A program made the position numbers and the translations under genes. The notes beneath the pieces were generated by a model. That model was given only the letters and a program-made list of their open reading frames with translations, made no database searches and was not told the origin of the DNA. A DNA stretch of 64,000 nt from Flavonifractor sp. An100 (lineage in GTDB: Bacteria > Bacillota > Clostridia > Oscillospirales > Oscillospiraceae), in contig NZ_NFMA01000015.1 in the NCBI RefSeq assembly GCF_002161175.1, forward strand, positions 1-64,000. The letters are read 5' to 3'. This document shows positions 1 to 7,881 of the stretch, piece by piece (within the stretch, counting starts at the first letter, position 1; each line of letters opens with the position of its first letter).

Positions 1-1202
1 GGTCGGGGATTGGACTGGGAAGGGGCAGGAGCCGAGGGGGCTGCCGGGATGGTCCCACCCTGAGCCAGCCGCTCCTCCAGCCGGGCAATTCGGGCGGCCA
101 GACCGGCAAAGGACTGGTCCAGGGACTCATCGCACAGGCGAATCAGGCACAGCTCGGCGTCGGTACGTCGGTTGCTGCTCCGGGACAGGTCGGCACAGGC
201 CGACTGGAGCACCGTGAGGGTTTGGAGCAGCCGCTGGGCGGTAAACTGCTCCCCTAAGGCGCGCATGGTGGCCTCATCGTAGCCGCCGGTGAGCAGGGCA
301 GAGCCCCCCTGGGGGGCGGTCTTCCGCAGCAGCAGGTCCCGGGCCAGGGCGGACAGCTCTCCCAACACCGAGCCCACATCCTTGCCGTTGGCGTAGAGGC
401 GAGAGAGGGTGTCCAGAGCGGATGCGGTGTCCCGGAGGGCGATCTGGCCCATGAGCTTGGCCGTCTCCAGGTTGCCTGCCAACCCCAGGGTGTCCAAGAT
501 CTCCTGCTCATCCACCTGGTTCCGGCCGCCGGAGCACTGGTCCAGCAGAGACAGGGCGTCCCGCAGACCGCCGTCGGCCAGGCGGGCCAGAAGGGCAGCT
601 CCGTCTGGCGTCAGATCGATGCTCTCCTGGTCCGCCACATAGGACAGCCGCTGGGCAATCTGACCGGGGAGGATCCGCTTAAAGGCAAATTGCTGGCACC
701 GGGAGCGGATGGTGGCGGGCACCTTGTGCAGCTCCGTGGTGGCCAGAATAAACATGAGATGGGCGGGGGGCTCCTCCAGAATCTTCAGCAGGGCGTTGAA
801 GGCGGGGGTGGAGAGCATATGGACCTCGTCCACGATATACACCCGCTTGCGCACTGCGGCGGGGGTATACACCGCCTCGTCCCGAAGGGCCCGGACCTGG
901 TCCACGCCGTTGTTGGAGGCGGCATCCAGCTCCAGCACATCCAGAATGGAGCCGTTTTCAATGCCCAGGCAGGCAGGACACTGGTTGCAGGGATTGCCGT
1001 TCACCGGCGCCTGGCAGTTCACCGCCCGGGAGAGAATTTTGGCACAGGTGGTCTTTCCCGTGCCTCGGGTGCCCGTAAAGAGGTAGGCATGGGACAGGCG
1101 GTCCCCCATCACCTGCTGCTTGAGGGTCTCGGTGATGTGGGACTGGCCCACCACGTCGTCAAAGGTACGGGGGCGCCACTTGCGGTATAGGGCTTGGTAC
1201 AT
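1..1202 (-). CDS. dnaX: DNA polymerase III subunit gamma/tau, partial (C-terminus off the window)
   Basis: Clamp-loader ATPase subunit of the replicative polymerase. The minus-strand reading frame opens at ATG 1202 after a GAGGTGATTGG ribosome binding site and runs off the left edge without a stop. Visible features: N-terminus MYQALYRKWRPRTFDDVVGQ, Walker A GTRGTGKT at about residues 43-50, a four-cysteine zinc site (CQAPVNGNPCNQCPAC), Walker B/DEVH (VYIVDEVHML), and sensor motifs further on. The end of the visible part is Pro/Ala/Ser-rich (after residue ~385), as expected where the tau-specific region begins. It lies directly downstream of the SRP RNA gene, the same order as scr-dnaX in Bacillus subtilis. 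Confidence 0.97.
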   Translation of the reverse strand, partial: MYQALYRKWRPRTFDDVVGQSHITETLKQQVMGDRLSHAYLFTGTRGTGKTTCAKILSRAVNCQAPVNGNPCNQCPACLGIENGSILDVLELDAASNNGVDQVRALRDEAVYTPAAVRKRVYIVDEVHMLSTPAFNALLKILEEPPAHLMFILATTELHKVPATIRSRCQQFAFKRILPGQIAQRLSYVADQESIDLTPDGAALLARLADGGLRDALSLLDQCSGGRNQVDEQEILDTLGLAGNLETAKLMGQIALRDTASALDTLSRLYANGKDVGSVLGELSALARDLLLRKTAPQGGSALLTGGYDEATMRALGEQFTAQRLLQTLTVLQSACADLSRSSNRRTDAELCLIRLCDESLDQSFAGLAARIARLEERLAQGGTIPAAPSAPAPSQSNPR

Positions 1203-1235
1203 CCAATCACCTCAGGTCTGAAAACAAATAAAATC

Positions 1236-1529
1236 GGCGCAGAGCAAGGCCGCACACCGGCCTTTGAAGCGTGAGATATGCCCGTTACCTGGACAGCCGG
1301 CTCAAGAACAGTGACCCCGCGGCACACGCGGCGGGCCGCTTAGTGCTGCTCGGTTCCCCGCCTGACACGGTTCACGGAGCCGCGTTGCGCGGGACCGGTC
1401 TATCATCACTGCTTATCCAGGGCAGACGACACATCACACGTCCGGGGGCCGGGATTCATCCCCGCTGTAGCGGATTGCGGGTACAGGGCACCGCTATCTC
1501 CCCAACTAGTGCGGCCTTGCTCCGCGCCG
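1236..1529 (-). ncRNA. ffs: Signal recognition particle RNA, large (Alu-containing) Gram-positive type
   Basis: On the minus strand the ends pair over about 20 bp: a CGGCGCGGAGCAAGGCCGCAC-like 5' arm near 1529 and its complement near 1236. Inside are the conserved pieces of the Bacillus/Clostridium scRNA: GGTGCCCTGTACC, AATCCGCTACAGCGGGG in the Alu domain, and the helix-8 SRP54-binding hairpin GTCAGGCGGGGAACCGAGCA with a GGAA tetraloop closed by CGG/CCG, followed by GCACTAAG. A T-rich tract follows the 3' end. Length near 290 nt fits the large class. End positions are estimated from pairing. Confidence 0.9.
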
Positions 1530-1549
1530 AAGGAGCAGAGCTAACCTAT

Positions 1550-1578
1550 ATATTACTATATCCTGCCCGATTTCGCAA
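1550..1578 (-). promoter_or_regulatory. Putative sigma-A promoter of the SRP RNA
   Basis: Reading the minus strand: TTGCGA (1573-1578), 17-nt spacer, TAATAT (1550-1555). The predicted start lies a few bases before the 5' end of the SRP RNA. Found by eye only. Confidence 0.45.
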
Positions 1579-1603
1579 CGACTATTTTTTAAATTCCCCG
1601 TTT

Positions 1604-1643
1604 TTTCCAAAGGGAAAGCCGCCGCCCCAGTGGGAGCGGCGGC
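1604..1643 (-). terminator. Rho-independent terminator of the SleB-like gene
   Basis: The hairpin has arms GCCGCCGC/GCGGCGGC at 1618-1643, eight bases after the stop codon of the upstream gene, followed on the minus strand by an interrupted T tract. Confidence 0.55.
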
Positions 1644-1650
1644 AAAACCG

Positions 1651-2448
1651 TTACAAATAAAATTGATGGGCGCCAATGGTGGTGTAGTAAGTACAGTGAT
1701 TGACGATCCAGGTACCGGGGGACAGGGCGGGGGCAAAAAAGTACATGCAGTCGTCCACCACGTTGGCTCCCTCCAGACACAGCTTGGCGGCCAGGACGGA
1801 GGAGAGGGTGGGATCGTCATAGACGGTTCCGTTGGCCACCGGCTCAAACTGGACGGCGTATTCTCTGTCGAAAATGACCTCCCGGATGGTATTGGGATAG
1901 CGGCTACTTTTCACCCGATTGAGGACCACATTGCCAACGGCAATCTGTCCCAGCAAGGGCTCGCCCCGGCTCTCGGCGGAGATGATCCGGGACAGCCAGT
2001 ACAGGTCCTCCTCGTCGTAGTCGGCCTGGGGAGCCCGGGCCCCCACCGTATTCAGCGCTACCGTGGCGGTGGCCTCATCCCAGTAGAGGCCGGCCCCGGT
2101 GGCGTTGGACAACACCCGAAGGGGCAGAGCGGTCTTGCCCTGGGGTACCTGGACGCCTCCGTCCACGTACAGTGCCCGATCATTGGCCTCCAGATACAAA
2201 GCGCCGGGTTTGGCCCACAGCTCCAGGCTGCTGCCGGTGAGTCGGGCGGCCCCTCCCTCCCAGGTCAGGGTCTGGCCGGTCAGTTCCGCATAGGCCCGCA
2301 GGGTTATGTAGCTGGTTCCGTCCTCCACCCAGGCCTGCTCCTGAGTAAGAAACTTTCCATCCGCCACAATTTGAGCCCCCAGAGTGGGGACAGTTAATGT
2401 AAAAACGGTGAGCAGGACAGCAGCTGCTCCCTTCCATCGTCGATGCAT
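1651..2448 (-). CDS. SleB-family cell-wall hydrolase (spore cortex-lytic type)
   Basis: Secreted peptidoglycan hydrolase of 265 aa. The start is ATG 2448, preceded by AAAGGAGG seven bases upstream; an in-frame ATG at 2478 has no such site. Residues 1-27 form a signal peptide (MHRRWKG then a hydrophobic stretch ending TLGAQ). Residues ~30-140 resemble the copper-amine-oxidase-N/stalk domain common in secreted Clostridia enzymes. Residues ~150-265 match the SleB catalytic domain (Hydrolase_2): RIISAESRGEP with the presumed catalytic Glu, then GQIAVGNVVLNRV and a Tyr-rich C-terminus ending GAHQFYL. SleB enzymes cleave cortex peptidoglycan during germination; a vegetative role is also possible for this domain arrangement. 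Confidence 0.88.
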   Translation of the reverse strand: MHRRWKGAAAVLLTVFTLTVPTLGAQIVADGKFLTQEQAWVEDGTSYITLRAYAELTGQTLTWEGGAARLTGSSLELWAKPGALYLEANDRALYVDGGVQVPQGKTALPLRVLSNATGAGLYWDEATATVALNTVGARAPQADYDEEDLYWLSRIISAESRGEPLLGQIAVGNVVLNRVKSSRYPNTIREVIFDREYAVQFEPVANGTVYDDPTLSSVLAAKLCLEGANVVDDCMYFFAPALSPGTWIVNHCTYYTTIGAHQFYL

Positions 2449-2521
2449 GATTACATCCTCCTTTGAGTTTGTAACCAAATTGTAACCTTTTTTGAGAGGG
2501 AGGGCAAGCTGTAATTCCTGG

Positions 2522-2556
2522 AAAGAAGAAACCCCCGGCGCAATATGCGCCGGGGG
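2522..2556 (-). terminator. Rho-independent terminator after the M20 amidohydrolase
   Basis: Perfect 11-bp arms (CCCCCGGCGCA/TGCGCCGGGGG, 2532-2556), followed on the minus strand by a TTTCTTCTTT tract. It ends the catabolic transcription unit. Confidence 0.85.
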
Positions 2557-2564
2557 AAAGGGGC

Positions 2565-3746
2565 TTAGCCCTGGAGGAAATCCAGCAGGTACTGGGCGAT
2601 CACGGCACCGCCGGTGGCGATGCCCCGCTCGTCAAAGCGGTTGCCGCCGTTGTGGAGGCCCACGTGGGTGGCGGGGTCCTCATTGCCGGTGCCCATGCGG
2701 AACAGGGCGCCAGGGGTCAGGGCCAGATAGCAGGAGAAGTCATCCGACCCGGGGGAGGCGGCGGGCAGCTCCTGGACACAGTCGGGGCCCAGAACGGTGT
2801 TGGCACTGGAGCGAATGCCCTCGATGATTTCGGGGGTGTTGTACAAAACGGGCATGCCCTCCTTGATGGTCACCTCGGCCTGGGCACGCATGGCCTCACA
2901 GCAGGACTTGGCGATGCGCTGGATGGAGGCGATCATCTCCTCCCGCCACTTGGCGTTGAGGGTGCGCAGGGTACCCTGGAGCTCCACCTCACCGGGGATG
3001 ACGTTGGCAGCGGTGCCGCCCCGGATCAGGCCGAAGGTGAGCACGCCGCCCTCCACCATGGGCAGCTCCCGGGAGACGATGGACTGCAGCTGGGTGAGCA
3101 GATAGGCGCTGACAATGATAGGGTCAACGCAGCGGTAGGGGTGGGCGCCGTGGCCGCCCTTGCCCTTGACCTTGATGGTGATGGTGTCGGAGGAGGCGTG
3201 GGATGCGCCGGGACGGACACCGATCATGCCGGCGGGGGTATCCGGCCAGGTGTGGATGCCCAGCACTACATCGGGCAAAGGATTGGCCATGGCACCGTGC
3301 TCAATCATCATGTGGGCACCGCGGCCGGTCTCCTCGGCGGGCTGGAAGAGCAGGCGGACAGTGCCGCTGAACTCACTTTCCATCTCCTTCAGCACCCGGG
3401 CGGCCAGGAGCAGGGCGGCGGTGTGCAGGTCATGGCCGCAGGCGTGGCTCACGCCGGGGATCTGGGAGCAGAAGTCCAGGCCGGTCTCCTCCTGAACGGG
3501 GAGGGCGTCAATGTCTGCCCGGACCGCGGCGGTCTTACCGGAGCCCGGCTTGGTGCCGTGGATCTCCGCAATCAGACCGGTCTCCAGGCCGGAGTCCACA
3601 ATGGAGATGCCGTAGGATTCCAGCTCCCGGCGGATGAGGTCGGTGGTCTGGATCTCGTGGAGACTCAGCTCCGGGTTGCGGTGCAGAGCACGGCGCAGCT
3701 CCACGGCGTGGGGAGCATATTGGTCGATGCGTTCTTTCACGTTCAT
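2565..3746 (-). CDS. M20-family metal-dependent amidohydrolase (hippurate hydrolase/N-acyl-amino-acid type)
   Basis: Cytoplasmic peptidase-like enzyme of 393 aa expected to release an acyl or aroyl group from an amino acid amide bond. ATG 3746 follows AAAGGATG; a longer in-frame start at 3794 would overlap the preceding hairpin. M20D hallmarks: AAVRADIDALPVQE (~73-86), SHACGHDLHTA (100-110) with the metal-binding Cys-Gly-His, LLFQPAEETGRGAHMMIEHG with the paired Glu residues and next His, and a C-terminal SPGSDDFSCY segment. It lies downstream of the TRAP transporter genes but is separated by a terminator-like hairpin, so it may be expressed at a lower level. The substrate is not deducible from sequence; hippurate, N-acetyl amino acids and auxin conjugates are all family substrates. 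Confidence 0.93.
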   Translation of the reverse strand: MNVKERIDQYAPHAVELRRALHRNPELSLHEIQTTDLIRRELESYGISIVDSGLETGLIAEIHGTKPGSGKTAAVRADIDALPVQEETGLDFCSQIPGVSHACGHDLHTAALLLAARVLKEMESEFSGTVRLLFQPAEETGRGAHMMIEHGAMANPLPDVVLGIHTWPDTPAGMIGVRPGASHASSDTITIKVKGKGGHGAHPYRCVDPIIVSAYLLTQLQSIVSRELPMVEGGVLTFGLIRGGTAANVIPGEVELQGTLRTLNAKWREEMIASIQRIAKSCCEAMRAQAEVTIKEGMPVLYNTPEIIEGIRSSANTVLGPDCVQELPAASPGSDDFSCYLALTPGALFRMGTGNEDPATHVGLHNGGNRFDERGIATGGAVIAQYLLDFLQG

Positions 3747-3767
3747 GGTATCATCCTTTCGTAGCGG

Positions 3768-3811
3768 AACGATAAAAAATCCGGGGCGGCCCACCTTCGG
3801 TAGGCCGCCCC
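3768..3811 (-). terminator. Intra-operon terminator or attenuator between dctP and the amidohydrolase
   Basis: Stem GGGGCGGCC/GGCCGCCCC (3783-3811) with an 11-nt loop, then ATTTTTTATC on the minus strand. It lies 42 bases after the dctP stop and just before the amidohydrolase ribosome binding site. Partial read-through would reduce amidohydrolase expression relative to the transporter. Confidence 0.65.
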
Positions 3812-3853
3812 GGGTGGATACGACAAAGATCCGTTCAGGTTGGGGAAGCTGGA

Positions 3854-4882
3854 TTATTTACCGGCAATCTCCTTGATGGCGGCGTAGCCGTCCTCACCCC
3901 AGATCTTTACACCCAGCTCGTCACGGACGCTCTGAGTGGCGGCCTCGAACTCGGCCAGGTCGGGCTCACAGACAGTCATGCCGGCGTCAATGCAGGTCTG
4001 CAGATCCTTCTCCATGGCGCTCTCCATGTACTCCTCAGCGGCGGCCTTGGACTCGGCGCAGGCGTCGATGATCAGCTGCTGATACTCCTCGGACAGTCCG
4101 GTGAAGAAGTCGTTGTTGATCATAACGAAGGCGGGTTTGATCATGTGGTTGGTCATGACCAGGTACTTGTTAACATTCTGGAAGCCGTAGGACACGATGG
4201 TCTCGATGGGGTTCTCCTGGCCGTCCACAACGCCGGTCTGCATGGCGGAGTAGCACTCGCCCAGATCCATGGGAGTGGGGTTGGCGCCGAAGGCCTCGAA
4301 GGTCTTGACGTAGTAGTCCTTCTCGGGGGCGCGGATCTTCATGTTCTTCATGTCAGCCAGGGAGTTGATGGCAAAGTTGCTGGAGATGATACGGGGGCTG
4401 CGGGGCAGGGTGTCCAGAACGCGGGCGTTGCGCTCGTCAATGCCCTGCTGGATGTACTGCTGGCCCAGGTCGCTGGCCAGGAACTCGCTGTACTGGTCCA
4501 GGCTGTCGAACAGGTAGGGCAGGCACAGATACTCAATCTCCTCAATGGCGGGGTCACCGCTGGACATCATCTGCAGCTGGTTCATGCTCAGCTGCTCCAC
4601 CTGCTCGTTGGTGGTGCCGGCCTGGTTGGAGGGATAGGTCTCAACCTTGATGACGCCGTTGGAACCGGCCTCCACCAGCTCCTTGAACTTCATCATGCCC
4701 TCATAGGCGGCCTCGCCCTCGTTGGCCCAGGTGGAGTACTTGATGACAATGCTGCCCTGAGCAGGCTCGCCGGTGCTGGAGCCGGAGGCAGCGGAGCTGC
4801 CGGAGTTTCCGCCACAGCCGGCCAGGACGGACAGCATCATGGCAGCGGAGAGCAGAGAAACCAGAACGCGTTTAAACTTCAT
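3854..4882 (-). CDS. dctP: TRAP transporter substrate-binding lipoprotein, DctP family
   Basis: Extracytoplasmic solute receptor of a tripartite ATP-independent periplasmic transporter, 342 aa. It has a lipoprotein signal (hydrophobic stretch ending MLSVLAGCGGNSGSS, lipobox LAGC), a Ser/Gly linker, then a DctP fold: VIKYSTWANEGE near the mature start, AIRAPEKDYY-like MKIRAPEKDYYVKTFEAFGANPTPM with the conserved Arg that normally clamps a carboxylate, and GVVDGQENPIETIVSYGF. The clamp arginine suggests an organic acid ligand (family knowledge). The start at 4882 follows GGAGAATTGAA. It is the third gene of the creatininase-dctQ-dctM-dctP order. Confidence 0.95.
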   Translation of the reverse strand: MKFKRVLVSLLSAAMMLSVLAGCGGNSGSSAASGSSTGEPAQGSIVIKYSTWANEGEAAYEGMMKFKELVEAGSNGVIKVETYPSNQAGTTNEQVEQLSMNQLQMMSSGDPAIEEIEYLCLPYLFDSLDQYSEFLASDLGQQYIQQGIDERNARVLDTLPRSPRIISSNFAINSLADMKNMKIRAPEKDYYVKTFEAFGANPTPMDLGECYSAMQTGVVDGQENPIETIVSYGFQNVNKYLVMTNHMIKPAFVMINNDFFTGLSEEYQQLIIDACAESKAAAEEYMESAMEKDLQTCIDAGMTVCEPDLAEFEAATQSVRDELGVKIWGEDGYAAIKEIAGK

Positions 4883-4958
4883 TTCAATTCTCCTTTTCGA
4901 TGTGTTGTTGGGTTGTTATTTACCGCGGCGCTATGCCGAGGGTTGATAAAAGAATGGA

Positions 4959-6236
4959 TTATCCGAAGATCAGGTTGGGAAGGAACAGGCTGACCTGGGG
5001 AATAAAAGTAATGATCAGAATGGCAGCGATCAGGGGGATGTACAGGGGGAGCATGGCCTTGGTCAGACGGGCAAAGCCCATGCGGGTGATGCTGTTGACC
5101 ACGAAGAGCATGCTGCCAACAGGGGGGGTGCAGCCGCCGAAGGTGAGGGTAACCACCATGATCAGACCAAAGTGGATGGGATCTACACCGATGGCCTCGA
5201 TGACGGGCATCAGGATGGGGGTCAGAACCACCAGAGCCTGGGAGGCCTGCATAAAGAAGCCGATGAAGATCAGCAGGACCAGGATCATGCAGATCAATAC
5301 GTACTTGTTAGTGCTGATGCCCAGCATCACTTCCACCAGCATATCAGGAGCCTTGGACATAGTCAATACCCAGGAGAAGCAGCTGGCGGCCGCCAGGATG
5401 AACATGTTGTTCATGCTGGCCACGCCCACCTTCTTCAGGGAGTTGTAGAACTGGGGGATGGTGATGTTCCGGTACAGGAAGAAGCCAATGATAATGCCGT
5501 AGAGAACGGCAATGGCAGCGGACTCGGTGGGAGTGAACACGCCGGTCATGGTACCGCCGATGATGATAATGGGCATCATCAGAGCGCTAAAGCCGGTGGT
5601 GACCGCCTTGCCCATCTCCTTGGGCGTGGCCTTGGGGTAGCTGGGGTAGTCCATCTTGATGGAGTAGAAGTGGGTGTAGATCATCTGGGTGCCGGCCACC
5701 ACGATACCGGGAAGAATACCGGCGATGAGCAGCCGGGCCACGTCAGTGCCAGACAGGATGCCGTAGAGCACCAGGGTGATGCTGGGGGGGATGATGGGGC
5801 CCACACAGGAGGAGGCCACGGTGATGGCAGCGGAGAAGTCCAGGTCGTAGCCCTCCTTCACCATGGCGGGGATCAGGGAAGAACCCAGAGCCGCGGTGTC
5901 GGCGGTAGCGGAGCCGGACACGCCGGCAAAAAACACGCTGGCCACGATGTTGACCTGGGCCAGGCCGCCCTTCATGTGACCCACCAGGGCCTTGGCCATG
6001 ATGATGATCTTATCGGTGACGCCGCTGATATTCATCAGCTCGCCGGCCATGAAGAAGAAGGGGATGGCCAACATGGTAAAGGAGTTGGCGCCGTTCACCA
6101 TCCGCTGGGCAATCATAGCCAGGGAGGTGCCGGTAGCCAGCATATAGCCGGCGGAAGAGATGCCCAGAGCGTATGCCACAGGCACGCCCAACAGCATCAG
6201 GACGATTAGCGTTAGAAAAAAGATACCTACAATCAT
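4959..6236 (-). CDS. dctM: TRAP transporter large permease, DctM family
   Basis: Membrane subunit of 425 aa that carries substrate with sodium or proton co-transport. The usual 12 or so hydrophobic segments are visible from the N-terminus (MIVGIFFLTLIVLMLLGVPV). Family signatures: NGANSFTMLAIPFFFMAGEL, ASVFFAGVSGSATADTAALG, SSCVGPIIPPSITLVLYGIL, and GGCTPPVGSMLFVVN near the end. It sits 16 bases after dctQ and is co-directional with dctP, so the three subunits form one transporter. Confidence 0.97.
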   Translation of the reverse strand: MIVGIFFLTLIVLMLLGVPVAYALGISSAGYMLATGTSLAMIAQRMVNGANSFTMLAIPFFFMAGELMNISGVTDKIIIMAKALVGHMKGGLAQVNIVASVFFAGVSGSATADTAALGSSLIPAMVKEGYDLDFSAAITVASSCVGPIIPPSITLVLYGILSGTDVARLLIAGILPGIVVAGTQMIYTHFYSIKMDYPSYPKATPKEMGKAVTTGFSALMMPIIIIGGTMTGVFTPTESAAIAVLYGIIIGFFLYRNITIPQFYNSLKKVGVASMNNMFILAAASCFSWVLTMSKAPDMLVEVMLGISTNKYVLICMILVLLIFIGFFMQASQALVVLTPILMPVIEAIGVDPIHFGLIMVVTLTFGGCTPPVGSMLFVVNSITRMGFARLTKAMLPLYIPLIAAILIITFIPQVSLFLPNLIFG

Positions 6237-6252
6237 TCTCTGGCTCCTCCCG

Positions 6253-6801
6253 TTATTCGTTGTCCAGCTGGTCCGCAGCAGCGCCGCTGGCCTGCTCAGC
6301 CACCTCGGTGTCCGCGTCCTTCAGGCAGAACTCGCCCCGGCGGAACCGGCCAAAGTCATTGAACCAGCGGAACAGGGTCATCAGAGCCATGACGGCCAGA
6401 CCAATGGTGGCCGCCCCACGCCAGGCATAGCCCGGGATAGGCAGCGCGCCCAGGTTGGAGCCGCCGGCCGCCTTCAGCAGAGGAATGCTGGCATAAGAAG
6501 AGACCACGCAGAAGACGATGATCATAGCCTGACGGATGGTGTAAACTACAAACTGGACCTTGCGGGGAAACTTCTCTACGATGATGTTAATGGTCATGTG
6601 GTCGTCGTCAAAGTTGGAGACGGCGGAGCCCACCAGACACATCCACACCACCAGGAACCGGACCAGCTCTTCACTCCACACCAGGGAGTTGTTGAACACG
6701 TACCGGCAGATAACCTGTAGGCAGGTGACAAAAATGACTACCGCGAAGGTAAGGCCTACAAAATGGCGAACGGGAAGTGCGAAATCAATCTTTTTTTTCA
6801 T
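6253..6801 (-). CDS. dctQ: TRAP transporter small permease, DctQ family
   Basis: Small membrane subunit of 182 aa with four hydrophobic helices, starting MKKKIDFALPVRHFVGLTFA. The DctQ signature region SLVWSEELVRFLVVWMCLVG lies between the second and third helices. The C-terminus is acidic and cytoplasmic. It forms the membrane complex with the DctM protein encoded just downstream. Confidence 0.95.
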   Translation of the reverse strand: MKKKIDFALPVRHFVGLTFAVVIFVTCLQVICRYVFNNSLVWSEELVRFLVVWMCLVGSAVSNFDDDHMTINIIVEKFPRKVQFVVYTIRQAMIIVFCVVSSYASIPLLKAAGGSNLGALPIPGYAWRGAATIGLAVMALMTLFRWFNDFGRFRRGEFCLKDADTEVAEQASGAAADQLDNE

Positions 6802-6836
6802 AACTTCTCCTCTCTAAACACACTGGAGCGGGGAAA

Positions 6837-7559
6837 TTAAAACGCGGTGTTCAGATAGCTCATGATCCGCTCCACACAGGCGTTGACAATGGCTTCGCCC
6901 TTCTCGCGGGTCGCAACCGTGGCATCGCCGATGGTGCCGTTAGGGGTCTTCTCGGTGAAATGCTCGTACTGCAGCACGTCGGGGAAGGGATTGGCCTTGG
7001 CCTGAACACAGGTCATCTCGCTGTGGTCCACCAGCTCGGGGTAGAGGTACAGCATCACGCTGGTGCCGCACTCGCTGGCGTGGCCGTGGGCCATGGCGCC
7101 CTTGTAGTCAAAGATCTCGCCGCTGTTGGCATTGGTGAAGCGCCACCAGTCGATCTGGCAGGCCTTGATGCCCTGGTGCAGGTGCTTCTTGATGAGGTAG
7201 CTGACGGTGTCCACATTGCCAGCATGACCAGTAATGAAGATAAAGTTCTTGGCGCCGTCCTCGATGAGGATGTTGATCAGAGCCTCCAGGTAGTCCTCCA
7301 GGATCTTGCGGGGCATGGCGAAGGTGCAGGGGAAGGAGGCCAGAGCGCTGGACTCACCCATCTCCACGGTGGGGGCAATGAGAGCGCCGGTGCGCTGGGC
7401 AATCAGCTCAGCGATCTTCTGAGCCACCAGCAGGTCGGTGCCCATGGGCAGCTGGGGACCGTAGACCTCGCAGGCACCGGTGGGGATGATGACGGTGGGG
7501 TTGGCCTTCAGACGGGCAAGGTATTGTTTGCCACTGAGCTTACGAATCTGATATTCCAT
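6837..7559 (-). CDS. Creatininase-family amidohydrolase, variant metal site
   Basis: Protein of 240 aa of the creatininase/FAPy-hydrolase superfamily, which opens cyclic or linear amides with a binuclear metal centre. ATG 7559 follows GGGAGGAATC. Signatures: IIPTGACEVYGPQLPMGTD (25-42), FITGHAGNVDTV (109-119) and GHASECGTSVMLYLYPELV. The usual first motif is E-x-H-G-P-H-L-P...D; here Glu31 and Asp42 are kept but the His ligand is Tyr33 and the second His is Gln, so the second metal may be missing or differently held. First gene of the TRAP operon, divergent from a nitrilase. It is unlikely to be a true creatininase; the substrate is unknown. Confidence 0.85.
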   Translation of the reverse strand: MEYQIRKLSGKQYLARLKANPTVIIPTGACEVYGPQLPMGTDLLVAQKIAELIAQRTGALIAPTVEMGESSALASFPCTFAMPRKILEDYLEALINILIEDGAKNFIFITGHAGNVDTVSYLIKKHLHQGIKACQIDWWRFTNANSGEIFDYKGAMAHGHASECGTSVMLYLYPELVDHSEMTCVQAKANPFPDVLQYEHFTEKTPNGTIGDATVATREKGEAIVNACVERIMSYLNTAF

Positions 7560-7649
7560 GAGTGATTCCTCCCATTTAAAATATAGGACGCGGAGCGCAG
7601 ATGCGAACCGTTCCAATTTGTGGTGAAGAGAAAGAGAAATGCCAAAGGG

Positions 7650-7713
7650 AATACATGTATTTAATATTATCTTAACATGTTTGTCCAGAAAAGGAACTGA
7701 GGATTGCGCATGC
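7650..7713. promoter_or_regulatory. Operator-like array in the divergent creatininase/nitrilase promoter region
   Basis: The 322-bp intergenic region contains three CATG-centred palindromes: AATACATGTATT (7650-7661), AACATGTT (7674-7681) and GCATGC (7708-7713). Their centres are 22 and 33 bp apart, whole turns of the helix. TAATATTA (7662-7669) lies between the first two. This is the layout expected of a regulator binding one face of DNA between two divergent units; the LysR gene at 8840 is the obvious candidate regulator. Confidence 0.45.
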
Positions 7714-7808
7714 TGTTATGCTTTTTTGTAATAATAAGAAATTATGACTGGCATCAAGGGGGATAGAGAGAGGAAAATTCTTACCTGTAGTCTCAGCAAA
7801 AAAAAGAA

Positions 7809-7836
7809 TGACAATGGGACAAAATGGGTGTATAAT
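7809..7836 (+). promoter_or_regulatory. Putative sigma-A promoter of the nitrilase gene
   Basis: TGACAA (7809-7814), 16-nt spacer, TATAAT (7831-7836), about 45 bases before the nitrilase start codon. Confidence 0.6.
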
Positions 7837-7881
7837 GGAATGAACAGAAACTTTTATATCCATTTTTTAGGTGGTGCAAGA

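Noticed and set aside
1271-1660. Plus-strand open frame of 129 codons
   Set aside because: It runs antisense through the SRP RNA and its promoter and has no ribosome site; the RNA gene explains the sequence.
6837-7559. True creatininase (creatinine to creatine)
   Set aside because: A metal-binding His is replaced by Tyr and the neighbourhood has no creatinase or sarcosine genes.
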